This document shows positions 13,786 through 27,408 of a stretch of DNA of 64,000 bases, piece by piece; position 1 is the stretch's first letter, and every line of letters begins with the position of its first letter. Source of the DNA: Ptiloglossa arizonensis. Lineage: Eukaryota; Arthropoda; Insecta; Hymenoptera; Colletidae. The notes under the pieces are model-generated. The model was given only the letters and a program-made list of their open reading frames with translations. It did no database searches and was not told the origin of the DNA. Position numbers and translations under genes: made by a program. The stretch covers positions 23,395,501-23,459,500 of the forward strand of contig NC_135055.1 of assembly GCF_051014685.1 (NCBI RefSeq), given 5' to 3'.

Positions 13786-13817
13786 CCACAGATGTTGCAT
13801 CGGCTCGTCATCTGTGG
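13786..13817. repeat. Inverted repeat, 9-bp perfect arms
   Basis: CCACAGATG at 13786-13794 is matched by CATCTGTGG at 13809-13817 across a 14-base loop. The stem does not extend outward. It could form a small hairpin; it is too short on its own to be called an RNA gene. Confidence 0.5.
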
Positions 13818-15935
13818 CGGTCGAGGCTCGATACGATTTTTTAACATATTTTTCAAATTATTCGTCGCCCAACGAACCGTCGTTGCCTCGTGCCTATTGT
13901 AATAGCTCGAGCGATCAATTTAAGGAATTTCTTTTCTCGGACAAACTATGGTATCTGATTTTATTGTGTTATCAATTTGCAACATGTTTACCTAATGTTT
14001 TTAGAAGAATTTGATTGGACGATGTTTTCTGGCGAATGACAGCCTAATGCGCGGTGACAGTTTAAACGTGTACTTAGCAATAAAACTCAAACTCGATCGA
14101 GCAAACGAAAAACGAAAGATAAATGCACGTGTTTCGTACTCTCGAGTGGATCTCTTTTGAAAGGTGGCGATGACTTTTGAGAAACTTGATAAATTGTTTA
14201 CTAATTACGGAACGTCTGACGAGGCGACGTACTCGAACGTTCGACGAGAAAAATTTACAACACAGTTTCACTGTTTTGCATTCCTACGAGACGACTTTAA
14301 TCCCCATTTAGGAGTTTAAGCCACACCGTGTTAAACTATCAGATAAGAAAGATTTGTTGAAACTTTGGAATTTGTTGGTGTCTTTAAATAGTACCTGATT
14401 CTGCGAAAATTTCTATTGTTAACGGTTCTCCGTTTTAATGCGCGTTACTTTCGTGACCTCGTTCGAATTTTCGTCATCCGGGTGAAAAGTCTGGAAGCCG
14501 ATATCGGGTTCGCGATCGCGTTCAACGGATTTTAAAACGCAATTAAACGCGAACTTCGATCGATCCGTTTTAAACGCGGTAACGGTCCATCGGTATATAC
14601 GCGTGCAAAGAAATCGTTCGTAATAAATTCGCGTGGTTCGAATGCCCTTACCTTTGCGAAGAGCTTCTCGGTAAACTTCGCGTCGACGACCCCCTTCAAG
14701 GTGTTCAAGTGGATTCGTAATCGATCGGAGTTTAAGGAACCAAACACTTTTACACGAAGTTCGGCTCTCTCGAGGCTTCGACTAAGGTCGAGGTCCCCGG
14801 CTCGAACGAAAGACGATATTCCATTTCGTCCCACTGATCGCGAAGAAAGGATCGAGTTCGATTTCTGCGCCACGACGCGACACGTTGCAACGAGGGCAAA
14901 CGATTTTCGTGCACTGTCATTCGCGTGACTGTTCGAAGGATGGAAGCCGATGACCTTGAAAAGAATGAACGCTCGGGGAAAGCCCGTGGTCCTCGGTATG
15001 GCATGCATCGAGACGCAGCTACCCGCCGGCGAGCAACGACGAATAACAGGAGAAGGTCGTTCGAGTGATTACCAGAAGCCACGGAAACGAGTTTGAAACC
15101 GGTTCATCGAAGCGAACGAAGATGGAAGAACTGTCGGATATACGGCGAGAAAACCGATCCAACTGACCCGTGCGTGCATTCGCAAACGAGGAAAGAAATC
15201 GTCGCAGAGTAGTCCCTCTTCGAGGTGACAAATCGCACGATGAAGTCGTCGTGGCGTTTTCATCGTCGAGTCGCGAACACGTGTAACCATTATTAGATCG
15301 TCGCGTAAGCTTTGCCAGTGCACCTTCTTTGACCGAGGTCTTACAGGTGGACTAGACAAAACAGAGAAGTACACAGAACGAAGTCTAACCTCGACGATAG
15401 ATCTGAGAATTTTATTGGTCAAAGTGTTGTCAACAATTTAACGTTTCACAATTTACTATGACAACTGGAATTAAATCGTGTCACAACGTTTATTTCGGAC
15501 GAGTAGCCTGGTTCAAAGCGAAGGTTGAATTTATTGTGGAGTTCAATTCGGAGGACCCGCGTGTTTTTTAACACACTTGTGCCTAATGAAAGCGATTCGT
15601 TCAATTAAGTCCACAAAATCGACGGTTTGAGAATTCAATTGACGCGGACAAAAAATTTTGACGTAGACGCTTCTTAAGAAGAGAAACCACTGTGACGGTT
15701 TGAAAAAATTAGACATTTTTTTTATCCTCTTCTAATAAGCGACTTTATAAAAACTACGTTCAACTACAAATTACACAGTTTTCCTCGTAACTACAAATAC
15801 ATGTTATTAACAAAGACGGTTAGATTTTCCTCAAACTGCAAATAATACTATAAAACGTGGAGCTTAAAATTATCATCCTTTTTCTGCGTAGTCGTTGGTA
15901 TTTATGGATAAATTGCTCACCGACCATGTCGTATT

Positions 15936-15951
15936 TATATATATATATATA
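15936..15951. repeat. (TA)8 dinucleotide microsatellite
   Basis: Eight uninterrupted TA units in an AT-rich non-coding stretch. Confidence 0.8.
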
Positions 15952-18900
15952 GATATCGAGTATGTCCGCGAAGATTGAAATATCACCTGGCAAATACGCG
16001 AATTGTAGTGCTGCTCGGAACGAGTCTCGAAAAGTGCAAATACAAGTCCTCGGGTGTCATTACCCTTACCCAAGTATGCCGGTCAACCCATAGAATGACG
16101 TTTAATCGTGACATACACGCATAACTGTGCGTTCGAACGAACGATCAAAGAATAGACAGATGAAAAATTTCGCTTTGCGAGAAACATGAAAGTAAATTCA
16201 CATTAATGAACGTCTTCGCGAATCGTTATTTTTTTTAAATTATCGTACAACTTTGCGCGCGAACGATAGAAGGAAACGTATCGTAATCAACGTAATCGCG
16301 AACGTCGACAAGTTGGATATAGTTGAATTCAAATATCAATGGCTCCGTAAATTCAGTTCGCGGTTTAAATACAAGATGGATATAATTCATTGCGCATAAT
16401 TGAAAGGTTCTGAAACCGGAAGCTTTTCCCTCTAAGGCGATCTTGAAGGGTTGCAGGGAGGCGATCCGAAGGGATCGTAAGGGTTTCCAAAGCTCTTACA
16501 CGTTCCCATTTCTGCCAGTCACCAATTATCACGTTGAATCGCGTACAACGTAATTACTTTCTCCGTCGATTGAGAAACGCCAGCGTTGCGCGTCATTCAC
16601 CCTTCTCTCGTGACGCAAATCGCCCAACGTTACGTGGATTTCTATTGATCGTCGATTAAAAAATTGGAGGTTAACGGAAGAAGAAGCACAACGGGGATGT
16701 CCGTCGACGATGCTAATTTTCATTGTTATATCATCGTACGAGATCAGAATTCCGTCACTAACGTCGATATCGCCGAAACGAAAGCTCTTTCGGGGTTTCG
16801 AGCCAGAAGAGAAGAAAATAGGCGGTTGGCGCTGTTTAACGTTCGTTTCCACGTCGTTTCATAATCCGTCGTTAACGGAGTGGTTAACGTTTATGATGGT
16901 TATTATCGAATTGCTCAACTTTACAATACTCTTGACCTTCGCGAGGAAAGCGACGCTCGACTCGCGTTGCATAATACCTGTTGTTTCTAATAATTGCACG
17001 TGCCCGTATATGTTCGTTAACATTTGTCAGTTATCGTTTTTCGATCCTACGGAGGATCCTACGACTCGTTTCCCCTAGTTTTCGAAGTCTTCTTCGTCCC
17101 TCTTCCCTCGTCTATTTTCGTGTAATATTTTTTCGTCGATAGCTTCGATTTTCAGACATCGCGCATATTTTGTAATTCGGCCACGGTCGACGAGAGGTCG
17201 AAGCACCATTCGGAACGGAGCGTTTACGGACATTCCGGAGCACACCGAGGAGAGAGAACCACGCGAAGAGACTACCATGAATGGACGAAACGACCGCCGA
17301 CAAGGCCACGTAACTCTGGCCGCCTCGCTGATTCGCTTTTTACGAATTCGCCTTAAGTTCAAGAGCAACGGCGTAAACGATCTTGAACAAGATCGACGAA
17401 TAAACGCGCTCGCGCATTACCTAATCATCCCTCAATTACCTCACTGGACGGCCGATGCACGGAGATAAAGAGAGCTTCGGTTCAAGGCAGCTCCTTCGCA
17501 GTTTGTACAATACATTAATATCGTGCACGTGTTTCGAGATCCTATGCATCGGAGGTTGCAAAATTACTCGCCTCGGAATATTTTAATTCCGGAGAGAACC
17601 GTAGTCTTTAACTAGGACTCTCGCCGATAATAGAGCGGAAGTCGGGGGACCGAGAAGAACGAAGCCTTGGGATTTGCACGTAGCAACGATTAATTAACCA
17701 AACCTGTTGCAATTCGTAGAAAAATTAACGAGCCGCTACCGTGTGTGAAATTTCATGTTGCTCCGATACGAGCTGATTATAAATTAAAATAATAATAGTG
17801 GTAATATAAAAAAATGTGCCCTCTCGTTTAACTTCGTGGTTAGAACTCTTAATGAGTTCGGTGAGAAGCGTTTCACACCTCGAGAAAGTGATCCCGCACG
17901 ATAGTGCTTCTCCGGTAAGCGGGCACTGTGTTTTTGTCGCTCCTTTTTTTTCTGCTATCGCTTCTTTTATCTCTTATCTTGAACCTTCCTCCGAGGAAAC
18001 TTTGGTCAACGTGTCTTTCGATCGACCCGACAAAAAGAAAGTCGCGGCTCTTCATTTTTAGGAGAATCTCGTTGCAGGAAAACGAGGATTTACGAAGAAG
18101 AAACTGACGCGTTCTATTTCCCGGAAAAGGATCCTGAGAGAAAATTCAGCCTCCAAGAGGCTGAGAAATTCGCTTCAAAATAACCAAGAGTCGCGAACAA
18201 TTTACGTACAACGATCGATAAATTGCAACGAAACGATAGACCGCCTCGAACGTCGTATTACATTTATGTTCTACTTGCTACGAGATTGAAGAAATCTGGA
18301 ATAAAGTTCGAAGTCCGACGTATCGTTCGAAACGCGAAAACGAGCGAACAATCGATCGATTATCTGTCAAATCTTGCTTCTTTTCGTTAAAAATCCTCTC
18401 ATCCGAGGCTAATTCACCGTGGAAATTTCGCGTAGCGAAAAAAGGGACAGCGAAGTATAAAACAGATAGGAACAAAGAAGTCGGGGTAATTAACGGTCGA
18501 AGTTGTTTCGTGTGAATCTACGTCGAGGATCGATTTCAATGCCAGTCCAGGAGCCAGAGGAGGAACAAAAGAGCTCGATCTGTCGCGATGACACTTTTTG
18601 TCGATCGATGGAACGTGATCGACGCGTGGTAAAGAATTTCTATGCGGTTCGATTTTCGGATCACGTGCGATGTTCGAGGCGTCGAAATCTCCTGGTCGTG
18701 GCGATCGATCGAATATTTCGAAGCGATCGAAACATGGCGATCCTGGTCACGCGCGCAAAAGAGAGAGCCTCGAGAAGTCGGGCAAATAGGAACGCAAATA
18801 ATTGGTTACCAGTTATCACCGAGATGACGGATCCTAGGGAACGACGTTCTTGGAGGTCGTACTTCCTGTTGGAGAATTCCACGTTCAATGACGAACAATC

Positions 18901-21293
18901 CTTGCTACGTCAAGAACGCACACGAGGGAAGCAACGAAGTTCCCTGGACGAGTAATTAAAAAATTGTTTTAATTGGAATTCTGAATAAATCGACGTGATT
19001 AGAGGTCAGTCCGCGAAAACCGTGATTCACTGGTTGGAACGATTTAGAAAGGCAGGTTACTGGTGATCGTTCGCGGTACTGTTGTAATACCATTAAAATG
19101 CGGAGAATTGAAACAATCGAAGTGTGGAAGCGTACGATGTCTGTGATTCCTAGTTGCCGTAACGCTCGCGCGATTGTTGCATCGACAGTGCGCGCATCGT
19201 GGACCGTCGGAAGTCGTTGTGGTCATTTCGAAGAGGCGTGAATCAATTATACCGCGCTCTACGGCATTATTCGTAACGCAAAACGTCAGGTGGGAAGCTG
19301 ATTGTCGCTGAAACGGAGATCCAGAATCCAGTCTCCTCGTCCTGTTGGATATCAAAACAGATATCGAATACTTTTGATGTTTCGATCGATCCCGAGGATT
19401 CGAGCGATTTTCGATCTTCTTCCGATAACGCGGAAAATTTCTCGCAGCTGCGGCCGTTTTCCTCGCCTTCCGGTGCGCGTAATTCAATTTATTCCGCGCT
19501 ACGGTGCGCTTTCCAACGTTGTCCTTGGAAAAGACGGCTTGGTCACGCTTAGCTGGCTCGATTGATATTATGCAAACGAAAAAATCGACTATTTGTAGTA
19601 TCGGCGATCCTTCCACGAACAGCGAAAAAAATGATCGATCGCGATAAGTTCGCGGACTCGTGGAGAAACAGAGGCGAGTTATCTATTCTCCGTTCCGTGA
19701 ATTGTCAAAGAATTGTTGCAATTATCGTAATCGACGATTGTAAGTAGGTTATCACGAGAAACACTTCCGTCGAGCTCGTCCAATTGAAATTTTACTTTGA
19801 TTTCTCAAAACCACTCGTCTGGTTTGCATCGATCGTCGTATTTTTTGCATTCTTCTTTGCCGAGAAATGCCATTACGTGGAATTCTTTGGGCAATGTCTA
19901 CGGGCACAAAGTGCCACTATTATGGTACGCAGTGCGGCCAGGTGAAGTAGGCTAATTGGGAATTTTCATGTCGGCATGTTCGTAACTTTTCGTATCTACC
20001 GAGTGCAGCTTCGCGATCTTATGCAGGGACCCGCTTCCGAATAGACGCGTTTTCAGTTCCCTCGGCGACGGTTCATGCTAATTTAATTTCAACCACGGTT
20101 ATTCTTGTTTCAACGCATTCTTTGTAACTAAAACGGGACAATTGTACCGAGAATCGAGCAACCCTGTGGCTAAATCGAACATGTAGAATAAATATTTATA
20201 TTTACACGAAGGGCCACTTGTAACGACAAGTACCGCTTATGAAGAATTTTGGATAAATTTTTTAAAGGAACCGTAGGCGGTGCCGTTTTAACGCCGCTTT
20301 GGAAGCTGAATGTCTCGGGGGCTATTAGTTTTGACGTTCAAATCTACTTTACGCCTCCATCCATAAAGAAACTATTTCAGAAGCAACGTCTCCTCCTATT
20401 ATTCGCGGTAACAAAGACATCGAGGCAGCCTATTTCCATCGGATCGCAGGTTTTTCACAAATGCACGCATCGGTCGCGCAATTTCGAACGAGTCCGTCTA
20501 TGCGCAATTAATTAAAGTTATTAGCGGAGGACGGTTGTCGCGGAAATGTCGAGATTTTAAGTAAATCTTTCGTCGAATTAAATGGCGACGCGGAGAGGGT
20601 CGTTCCTTTCGGCCCGGAAGTCCGGGCAGGGTGAAAATTTTATTACGGCCGCACAGTGATCCCCTTTAATTGCATCCGCTGCGAGCGATCCTCGAAAAGC
20701 AATTTCGAGTGAACCGTGGCTCGGATTTATCGCGGCTGGGATTCACTGTAAACACCTAAGAACGTCCCTCTTAATTCCTCCCTTCGGTTTCGATTCGTTG
20801 TCTTCTCGCGTCTTCCTATCGCTCCGCGAACAACAACGCGATCTCGCGGCCAACGAAAACCCTTTATAGAAACTTGGTAGACCGAATTTCCAGCTTCGTC
20901 GCTTTCACGACCGTACGATGCTTCATTGGCTACGATAGAAAGGTTTCATCGCGATCGGATAAAGAGCGCGTATTTTCGAAATCCGTGACTCTGGTCGCGA
21001 ACGACCGAATATGGAGTCTCGCGAGGTTGCATCGTCGTTGCAAGGGTAAAAGCGTCATCGATCACGCAGACGCCATCGCCGTCGTCATCGTAATCGCAAT
21101 CGCGACTGTTACCGTGGCGGATTATTAATCCGCAGCCAGGGTCAACGTAATAAGGCACACCCGAGCCGCTCCGCATTACCATAAACGCATTTACCTTTCC
21201 GCGCTGGTACGGCTCGCGGGAGGCAAGTAAACCGACAAAGATCGAACGCAACCGTTTCGTGCGCTCGTGCCCTCGTTACAGTTTTTTCTCCCT

Positions 21294-21307
21294 CCCCCCC
21301 CCCCCCC
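21294..21307. repeat. Poly-C run (14 C)
   Basis: Fourteen consecutive C after CCT and a T-rich tract; on the other strand a G14 run that could form G-quadruplex-like structure or be a sequencing-length artefact. It lies in non-coding DNA. Confidence 0.75.
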
Positions 21308-24300
21308 GTTCCTCTATTCCCACCTCCACCCCTATGCACAACGAACGATTTCATTATCGAAATTGAACTATATATTGGCCATCGTCGACATCAATATTCA
21401 AGGCGTTTAAAGTCGCGGGTGTGTCGAGCGGTGATTCTCGCGGTAACCGGGAATTCACATGGTAGGAAAGAGAAACGTTGCACAATAAAATAATTGCCAT
21501 TGTGACTAATCGCAACCGGTTCGATTCAGTGTTGACCCTGAAGCGAGTGGACGAATTCTAGGTTTCGAACTGGTGAGACTAATCGCGCGGAAAGGGAAAG
21601 AGCGAACACGCCGAAACACGTCGGAACGCGTCGCGACGCGCTTCGTTTCGCCTATAATTCTTAACGATCCGAAAATGTTGCGCGAGCAACACGGCAAATC
21701 GGTCCGCGCCGATTCAAAATGAATTCGACACTTTCCAAAGTGTGTTTCCCGATCGGTGAGTTCGTTCTCGAATTAATTATATCACGCGCGATATAATCGT
21801 ATTGTAAATAAATATACAGAATGTTTTACAATAATGAATGCATTCTGCGAATGCGAAAACCGTAGAGCACGCCGCGCGCAAAGAACGGATGAACGTATTC
21901 GTATCCTTGCGATCAAAAGCTGGAACGGAACACGTGTACCCAGTTACGCACGTTAGATGTACGAGATACGTATTAATTTTTCATAACTTTTTCATACGTC
22001 CTTCGAGCTGCTTCGCGGGTCGAATGCTTTCGCGGCAAGTCGTGCATACATCGGGAGATTTCCACGGACCGTTACCATATTGATTCGATTTCAACCATTC
22101 GCTCGTCCGCTCCCGTCTCGAGTCACGTATTCCAATGATTCTACGATTTCTGACTTGTTTATTTTTTATTTTCACGGCGACGAGACATTTTTCGCGATGT
22201 CAATTCGACGCGGTCAGCACGCCGAAGCAAGTGACGCGAGAAATCACATGCGATAAGCAATCGGATGTAGAGAAAAAAGGCACGATTTATGTTGCGCACG
22301 TTCGCGGTGGACTCGCTCGAGTGGAAACTCATTAAACGAGAGGATTATGGGCGTATTCGCCGGAGGGGTAACGCGACGAATATAAAGAACGAATCCCGCG
22401 GACACGAGACTCGATGTAGCGAGGACAGACCTTTTCGTACAATACGCCTTGATTATCGAGGTTTCGACGGTGTACAGAGTTTCTGTATTCCGACGCGAAA
22501 CGTTTGGATCGGAAGAACATTCGACGAGGTGGGAATCGAGCGATCGGTCGAACTGTAACTTTCCACGATCGACACAATTTTACCACGACATCCTCGTTTA
22601 CGTAACGCTCGAGGCGCGAACGTCCAGCGAAATTGAACCACAAATCAATCGTTTGATAATTGAGCGATCGGTTTTAAAGCGATCTTAAACGATTTTAGAT
22701 TCGCGTCAAGTGGCCTGTCTACTGCCCAGAAATCGAGGGTTAAGCTTTCAACCCGAGCGCAATAGGAAGAACAACGTGTCGTAAACATCGTTTCTAGTCC
22801 TCTCGCGTGGTTTTATATTTTCTACGAACCATCGATCGCGTTCACGAAGAGCAGAGCCGTCGAGAATACTCGATTCGCTCCTGTACCGGGAGTTTTCCCC
22901 GTTCCGAGGAAAAAGTTTCAAGATTGGACGACACAACGAGTCGAGTGTGTGTCACGCCTTATATCGTTCGAGCAAAGTTCGCGGTTGCTTTTCAACGTTT
23001 CGTATTCGAAATTCTTTCGAATCGATAACGGCGCGATTAGCTCCTCGAGAGAAGTAAACGCGACTCGACGAAACGGATATACGAAGAAACAATGGAGGAG
23101 AGGGTAAGAACGAAAACGATGGGTAACGAGCAACGCGATTAAAACTTTATTAAACGCGTCGAACGGACAGGTTTCCGCGAAAACGTACCTGTGTCGCATA
23201 GCTCGCACGAAAGCTATGTCGTTTCTTAATTAAGCGATACGCGTGTCGCTTTAATGACGATCGAACGCGAATGTTTCTTGTCGCGAGAATGTTTCGCACG
23301 CGCTTCGCATTGATCGTCGTCGGAGGCTGATTACGAAATATTATATTTCGTAGCGTGTTCGATGATCGATCGCGATGGGCTACGATCGCATTGAATTTAA
23401 AATGGGTAAACTTTGAAACGATTCTCGTACAAACCGTGTACACGAGTGTACGGAAATTCGAAAAAGTGGTTAGCGAATTGAACCCCATCGCGCGAGAATT
23501 ACAACCGTGACGAGCGAGTTATCATTCAGTTGACCTACTGCGCCCCGGAGAGTGGGGTCGTCGATTTTCTTTCGCGCGTCCCCCAGTTCCGCGAATACAA
23601 ATTTGTATTTTGAACCGGCCAAGAGTTCCTACACGAAGGTGCCTCGGCTATAATCCGTTATGCAACCCAGTTTCGAAGTTCAGGAGAGGGACGTTCGTCA
23701 AACAATGGTGTAACCCGACCTACGTGGTGATTGCCATTAATCTTCTCAATTTATTTTGTTGTCTCGTTCCGTGGGCTTCCTTGCTTTGCAAAATGCGCCG
23801 ATCGGTTACTCGAAACCTTGTCTTGGAACGCGAGTCGACTCGATTTCGATCGGATCGACGGATTACAATGGGTCGTTGAAATCGTTGCGATACTGTTTAA
23901 AATGAACAGATTTGTCATCGTCGATCGTAGAAATCGAGAAAATAAGCGTGGAAGCGAGCGACTAGTGTTACTTTTTATCAAAATTGTCCAATTATAGTAT
24001 TCTCGAAGGCCCAAAGTAATAGGACGCTTTCGAGCTCGTAAATTAACTGTGAACGATGGCGATACTATAAATCATAAGTCGCCGTAGATATTTCACAAAA
24101 TTTCACACGGCGAGTGTCGCGTTCGCGACGGTCGTTTGTCGATAGAAATAGAAATATTAAACGGCTGGACGTTTCTGGTCCGAGTCGAGGGAATCTTTGG
24201 TCCGCTGGTAATAGCGATGGATTTTCCGTTTCCTTGATTTTGTCGGCGGTTCGATTCGAATTCGCGAAGCCACGCGTTGGAAATTTTTTCGCCAGTCGGT

Positions 24301-27300
24301 GCGCAAGGCTTCGTTAGCCAGCGTTTGTCACGATCGATCGGTTCGCTGCGAGAGAACGGAACACTCGCCGTTTCCACGAAATACGCTTCCATCGAGCCAA
24401 CTTTCTCTTAATTTTGTTTCTTTCGAAACACGGAGACGAAGCTTCGACGAACAAATTTCCCAGAATCGATCGTCGCGAGGAACCATCGGTACCAATTACG
24501 TCGATATCGTGGAACAATTCGTTGGGATATTTGTAATCGGAGCATCCAACCGTCCAAGGTTTCTTGCCCGGAACGTTCGAAGAAACGTTCGAAAGTCGAC
24601 GAACGTCCCAGTGGACGTTGGATCTCGTTCTCGTTTCTCTTTGCGCCGAGGATACCGGTGAAAACGATAAACACGTGCCCTCTGAGGAAAGTAAACGGAT
24701 GCAATCGCGACGAAGACGCTTCGCGAGACGATCGAACCGACGCGGGAGTTTCTCACGAACGTAAAGCGTCTTGATCGGAAGCTCGAGAGCAATTACGACT
24801 CGGAGAATCGACGAATCGACTTGGGGCCCGAAGCTCGAGATGTCTTCCAAGCGTAGCGCGGTACGAGCATGTACTCACGCCCAGGGAATCCCGGTGAAAT
24901 CCTTTCTGTGCTGACCGCTACCGATGAACAGCGAGGATTGGCACTTCACTCATCGCCGACTAACCTTGCACTAAAGCTCTGTCACCTCGCTCGTCGCAAC
25001 GATAACAAAACATGCGGACGCGTAGTCGCGTTTTAGAGGCCCTGCACTCGATCAGGGTACGCGGAGCGTGCGAGCGTGTAATTCTTCGCCACTTACAGCT
25101 GGTCATTAACGATGCCCTCCGCGATCCTTTGCCGTTCGCGAATCATCAACGTTTCCTCGACAACGACTTCGCCGAGGCTTTCCTCGTGTTCGATCAGCGT
25201 ACACCGAAATCATCGATGCCGCCTTCTACTCGACGAATCGTGGTTTGCGGTCGTCTCATCGTTGGCGGAAGTTTCTTTTTTCGGGTAAGCTGTTTCAATT
25301 TCGTCTCGTACCGTTGCTTCTCAAAGTACACGCGCGTTTGATAAATCGTGAACAATCAAAATCGACTCGTTCGGAAAACTATTCCAAACCAATTAGAATC
25401 CAATTCGGCATAACCGCGTGTACCCGTCTTGCGGTTTGTCGAGAATTCAACTTGCATTCCGATCGAATTCCACGTCCGGGAGACTCGTCCGTTGTAATAA
25501 ATTAATACCGCGATAACGAATAATCTTGTTTTCGCGAATGCATCGATCGATTTCGCGAAAAGTTCGCTTCGAATTCGTAAAGAACGAACCGCGTACACCG
25601 GTTACTCGCTTCGCGAGATGGAAAATTCTGAGCAGGGAACCGGGGAATTCTTCTCCTATTTGATACGATTATTCGAACGTCGTCCAACGGTACAATTCCC
25701 TGTGCAATTTATTTCTGTTCGCGCGCAAGGAAATACCGTGCTCCCGTGTACGAATAATTGGTCTTTAAAGCTTCGTCGATTTCGAACTGTCGCGCGAATC
25801 TCGAAGGTAATATCTCGCAACGATTCGACGAGTTTTCGAATAATCTCCGTCTCTCGTCGAGAGTAATGGTGGAATCCTTGAACGGGCCGGAATTTCGGCA
25901 GGGAGGAGGTTCGTTCCGATAAAGAGGCTCTAGAACGCACGCAGGCCTAGTGGCCCCGTTACTGGAAGAGGTCTCCATTGTGCGAAACCCACGAAGATGG
26001 AGGTAACGTAATGAAACTAACTGGCTTGCTCTGACCAATTAACCGACCCAAGCACGGCGTAACATTTAACGCACACTTACCGCGCCTTCCCCTCTGTTCA
26101 CGTGGCCGTTTACGCGGTGGATATAGTGTTACATGGAAATGCGTTACGCCGGGAATATCGCGTGTTGATGAATCCGCCGCGGAAGCCGCCCGTGCACGCT
26201 GCGATGCCCGCGGACCGTTTCTCGTGATTTACAAGCGGGAATGCCTCAGAAATTCTATTTAACCGCCGGCGAGAAACAAATTGGTCGTCGCGATCGCGGC
26301 GATCCCTCGTAAATCAACGACCGTTGAAACATTATTTCCTATCGTGTGATCTCGTTTTGTGATTTATATTTCGCCACAGTGTTCTACTTGTAATTGGAGA
26401 CTCTTCGACTTGTTGCCCGGTAGAGAGCCGATTCTTACGAGGATAAAATTGGCGAGGAGCTTTCGTCAACGTTTTCCGAAAGAACGGCCCGAACGTGAAC
26501 CGAACGAAACATCCCTTCAACGACAACGAATACCGTAAGTAGGCGGAACAAATCGAAATTCGATAACGCACGGAATTACACCGTAGACGACCGATGCTTC
26601 CTACCTGTTTCTGTACGCTCGTCCGATCGCATGCGGGTACGTTCTACTGCGGCCATCGGTACAGTAGTACGGCTAAACTCGTCTTCGCGGATCTTTTTAC
26701 TACTTAAAAGTATCTTCGGTACCCTTAAATCGCTTCAGACAGTTCGCGTTAGATTCATTCGACGAAGTAACTTCTTCCACTGGCACTCGTCGATGCGTAC
26801 AATTAAAGGATCCGCTCCTCGAAAAACAACAGGCTGTTATCGCCGTCAATGGCCACGTTTTCTCATCGTTGACAAATTGGATCGAATTACCGTCACATTC
26901 TCGATAACGATGAAATTTCATTTTTAATCGTGGTACGTGTTTCGTATCACCGAAGACGTGCGAACGTCGAGAAGATTTTGAACAATTACTCGACACTAGA
27001 GGGATCGCTCGAATCGACTCGAATCAACAATCGAGTTCAAGGATGGCTTTGCGTGGATATTATTCGGGCGAAAAGAACGAAACCGACGGAGAGGAAACGA
27101 AGCAACGAGCGTTGAAAAGGAGGTGGTTCGGTGGTCGAAGTCGTGAAACAATTTTCGTTTGGGAGAAGGTCTGGAACCATAGGGCGTGGGGTGGCATAAA
27201 TATTCCGAGGTTGCGCATCGTGCTCGACGTGGATGGAGAGTCGCGGGTGCGGGGCAAGCGGCGGAGGAGAGCAAGTGGTGCCGAAGGAACACGAGGACCC

Positions 27301-27328
27301 TGGATTCGTTCGTTTCGCGTGCGAGCTC

Positions 27329-27408
27329 AGTGCGAGCCCCGCTCGGCGCGAGTGTTCGTCCAGCTGGCCAAGGGTGGTGGACTACACTTCCGCGCGAGGA
27401 CTCTGGCG
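27329..27408 (+). promoter_or_regulatory. Candidate start site and non-coding first exon upstream of GST A
   Basis: An initiator match TCAGT (27327-27331, A at 27329) is followed 80 bases later by a strong donor, GGCG|GTGAGT (27409). The next + strand gene, GST A, begins its coding exon just after an acceptor (32212), so it needs an upstream untranslated exon. This pair would supply it through a 4.8-kb intron. There is no TATA box at the right distance. The link is inference; the exon could belong to another transcript. Confidence 0.25.

Larger units (their letters stand above)
11248..27300. other. Long non-coding interval, no supported gene
   Basis: About 16 kb in which both strands were read for family signatures and none was found. 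Frames of 100-190 codons occur (for example 18503-18955 + and 19044-19616 -), but they are Arg/Ser-rich, overlap on opposite strands, lack domain motifs and fit chance openness in CpG-rich DNA. The interval alternates AT-rich stretches (such as 12.7-14.4 kb and 15.4-16.4 kb) with GC-rich blocks (such as 20.5-21.3 kb and 24.0-26.3 kb). It may hold regulatory DNA for the flanking genes or introns of untranslated exons. It contains a (TA)n tract at 15936, a C14 run at 21294 and a 9-bp inverted repeat at 13786-13817. Confidence 0.5.

Noticed and set aside
18503..18955. 150-codon + strand frame
   Set aside because: Arg/Ser-rich without recognisable family and overlapped by frames on both strands.
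19044..19616. 190-codon minus-strand frame
   Set aside because: No domain, composition like random CpG-rich DNA, overlapped on the other strand by an 87-codon frame, and no splice context.
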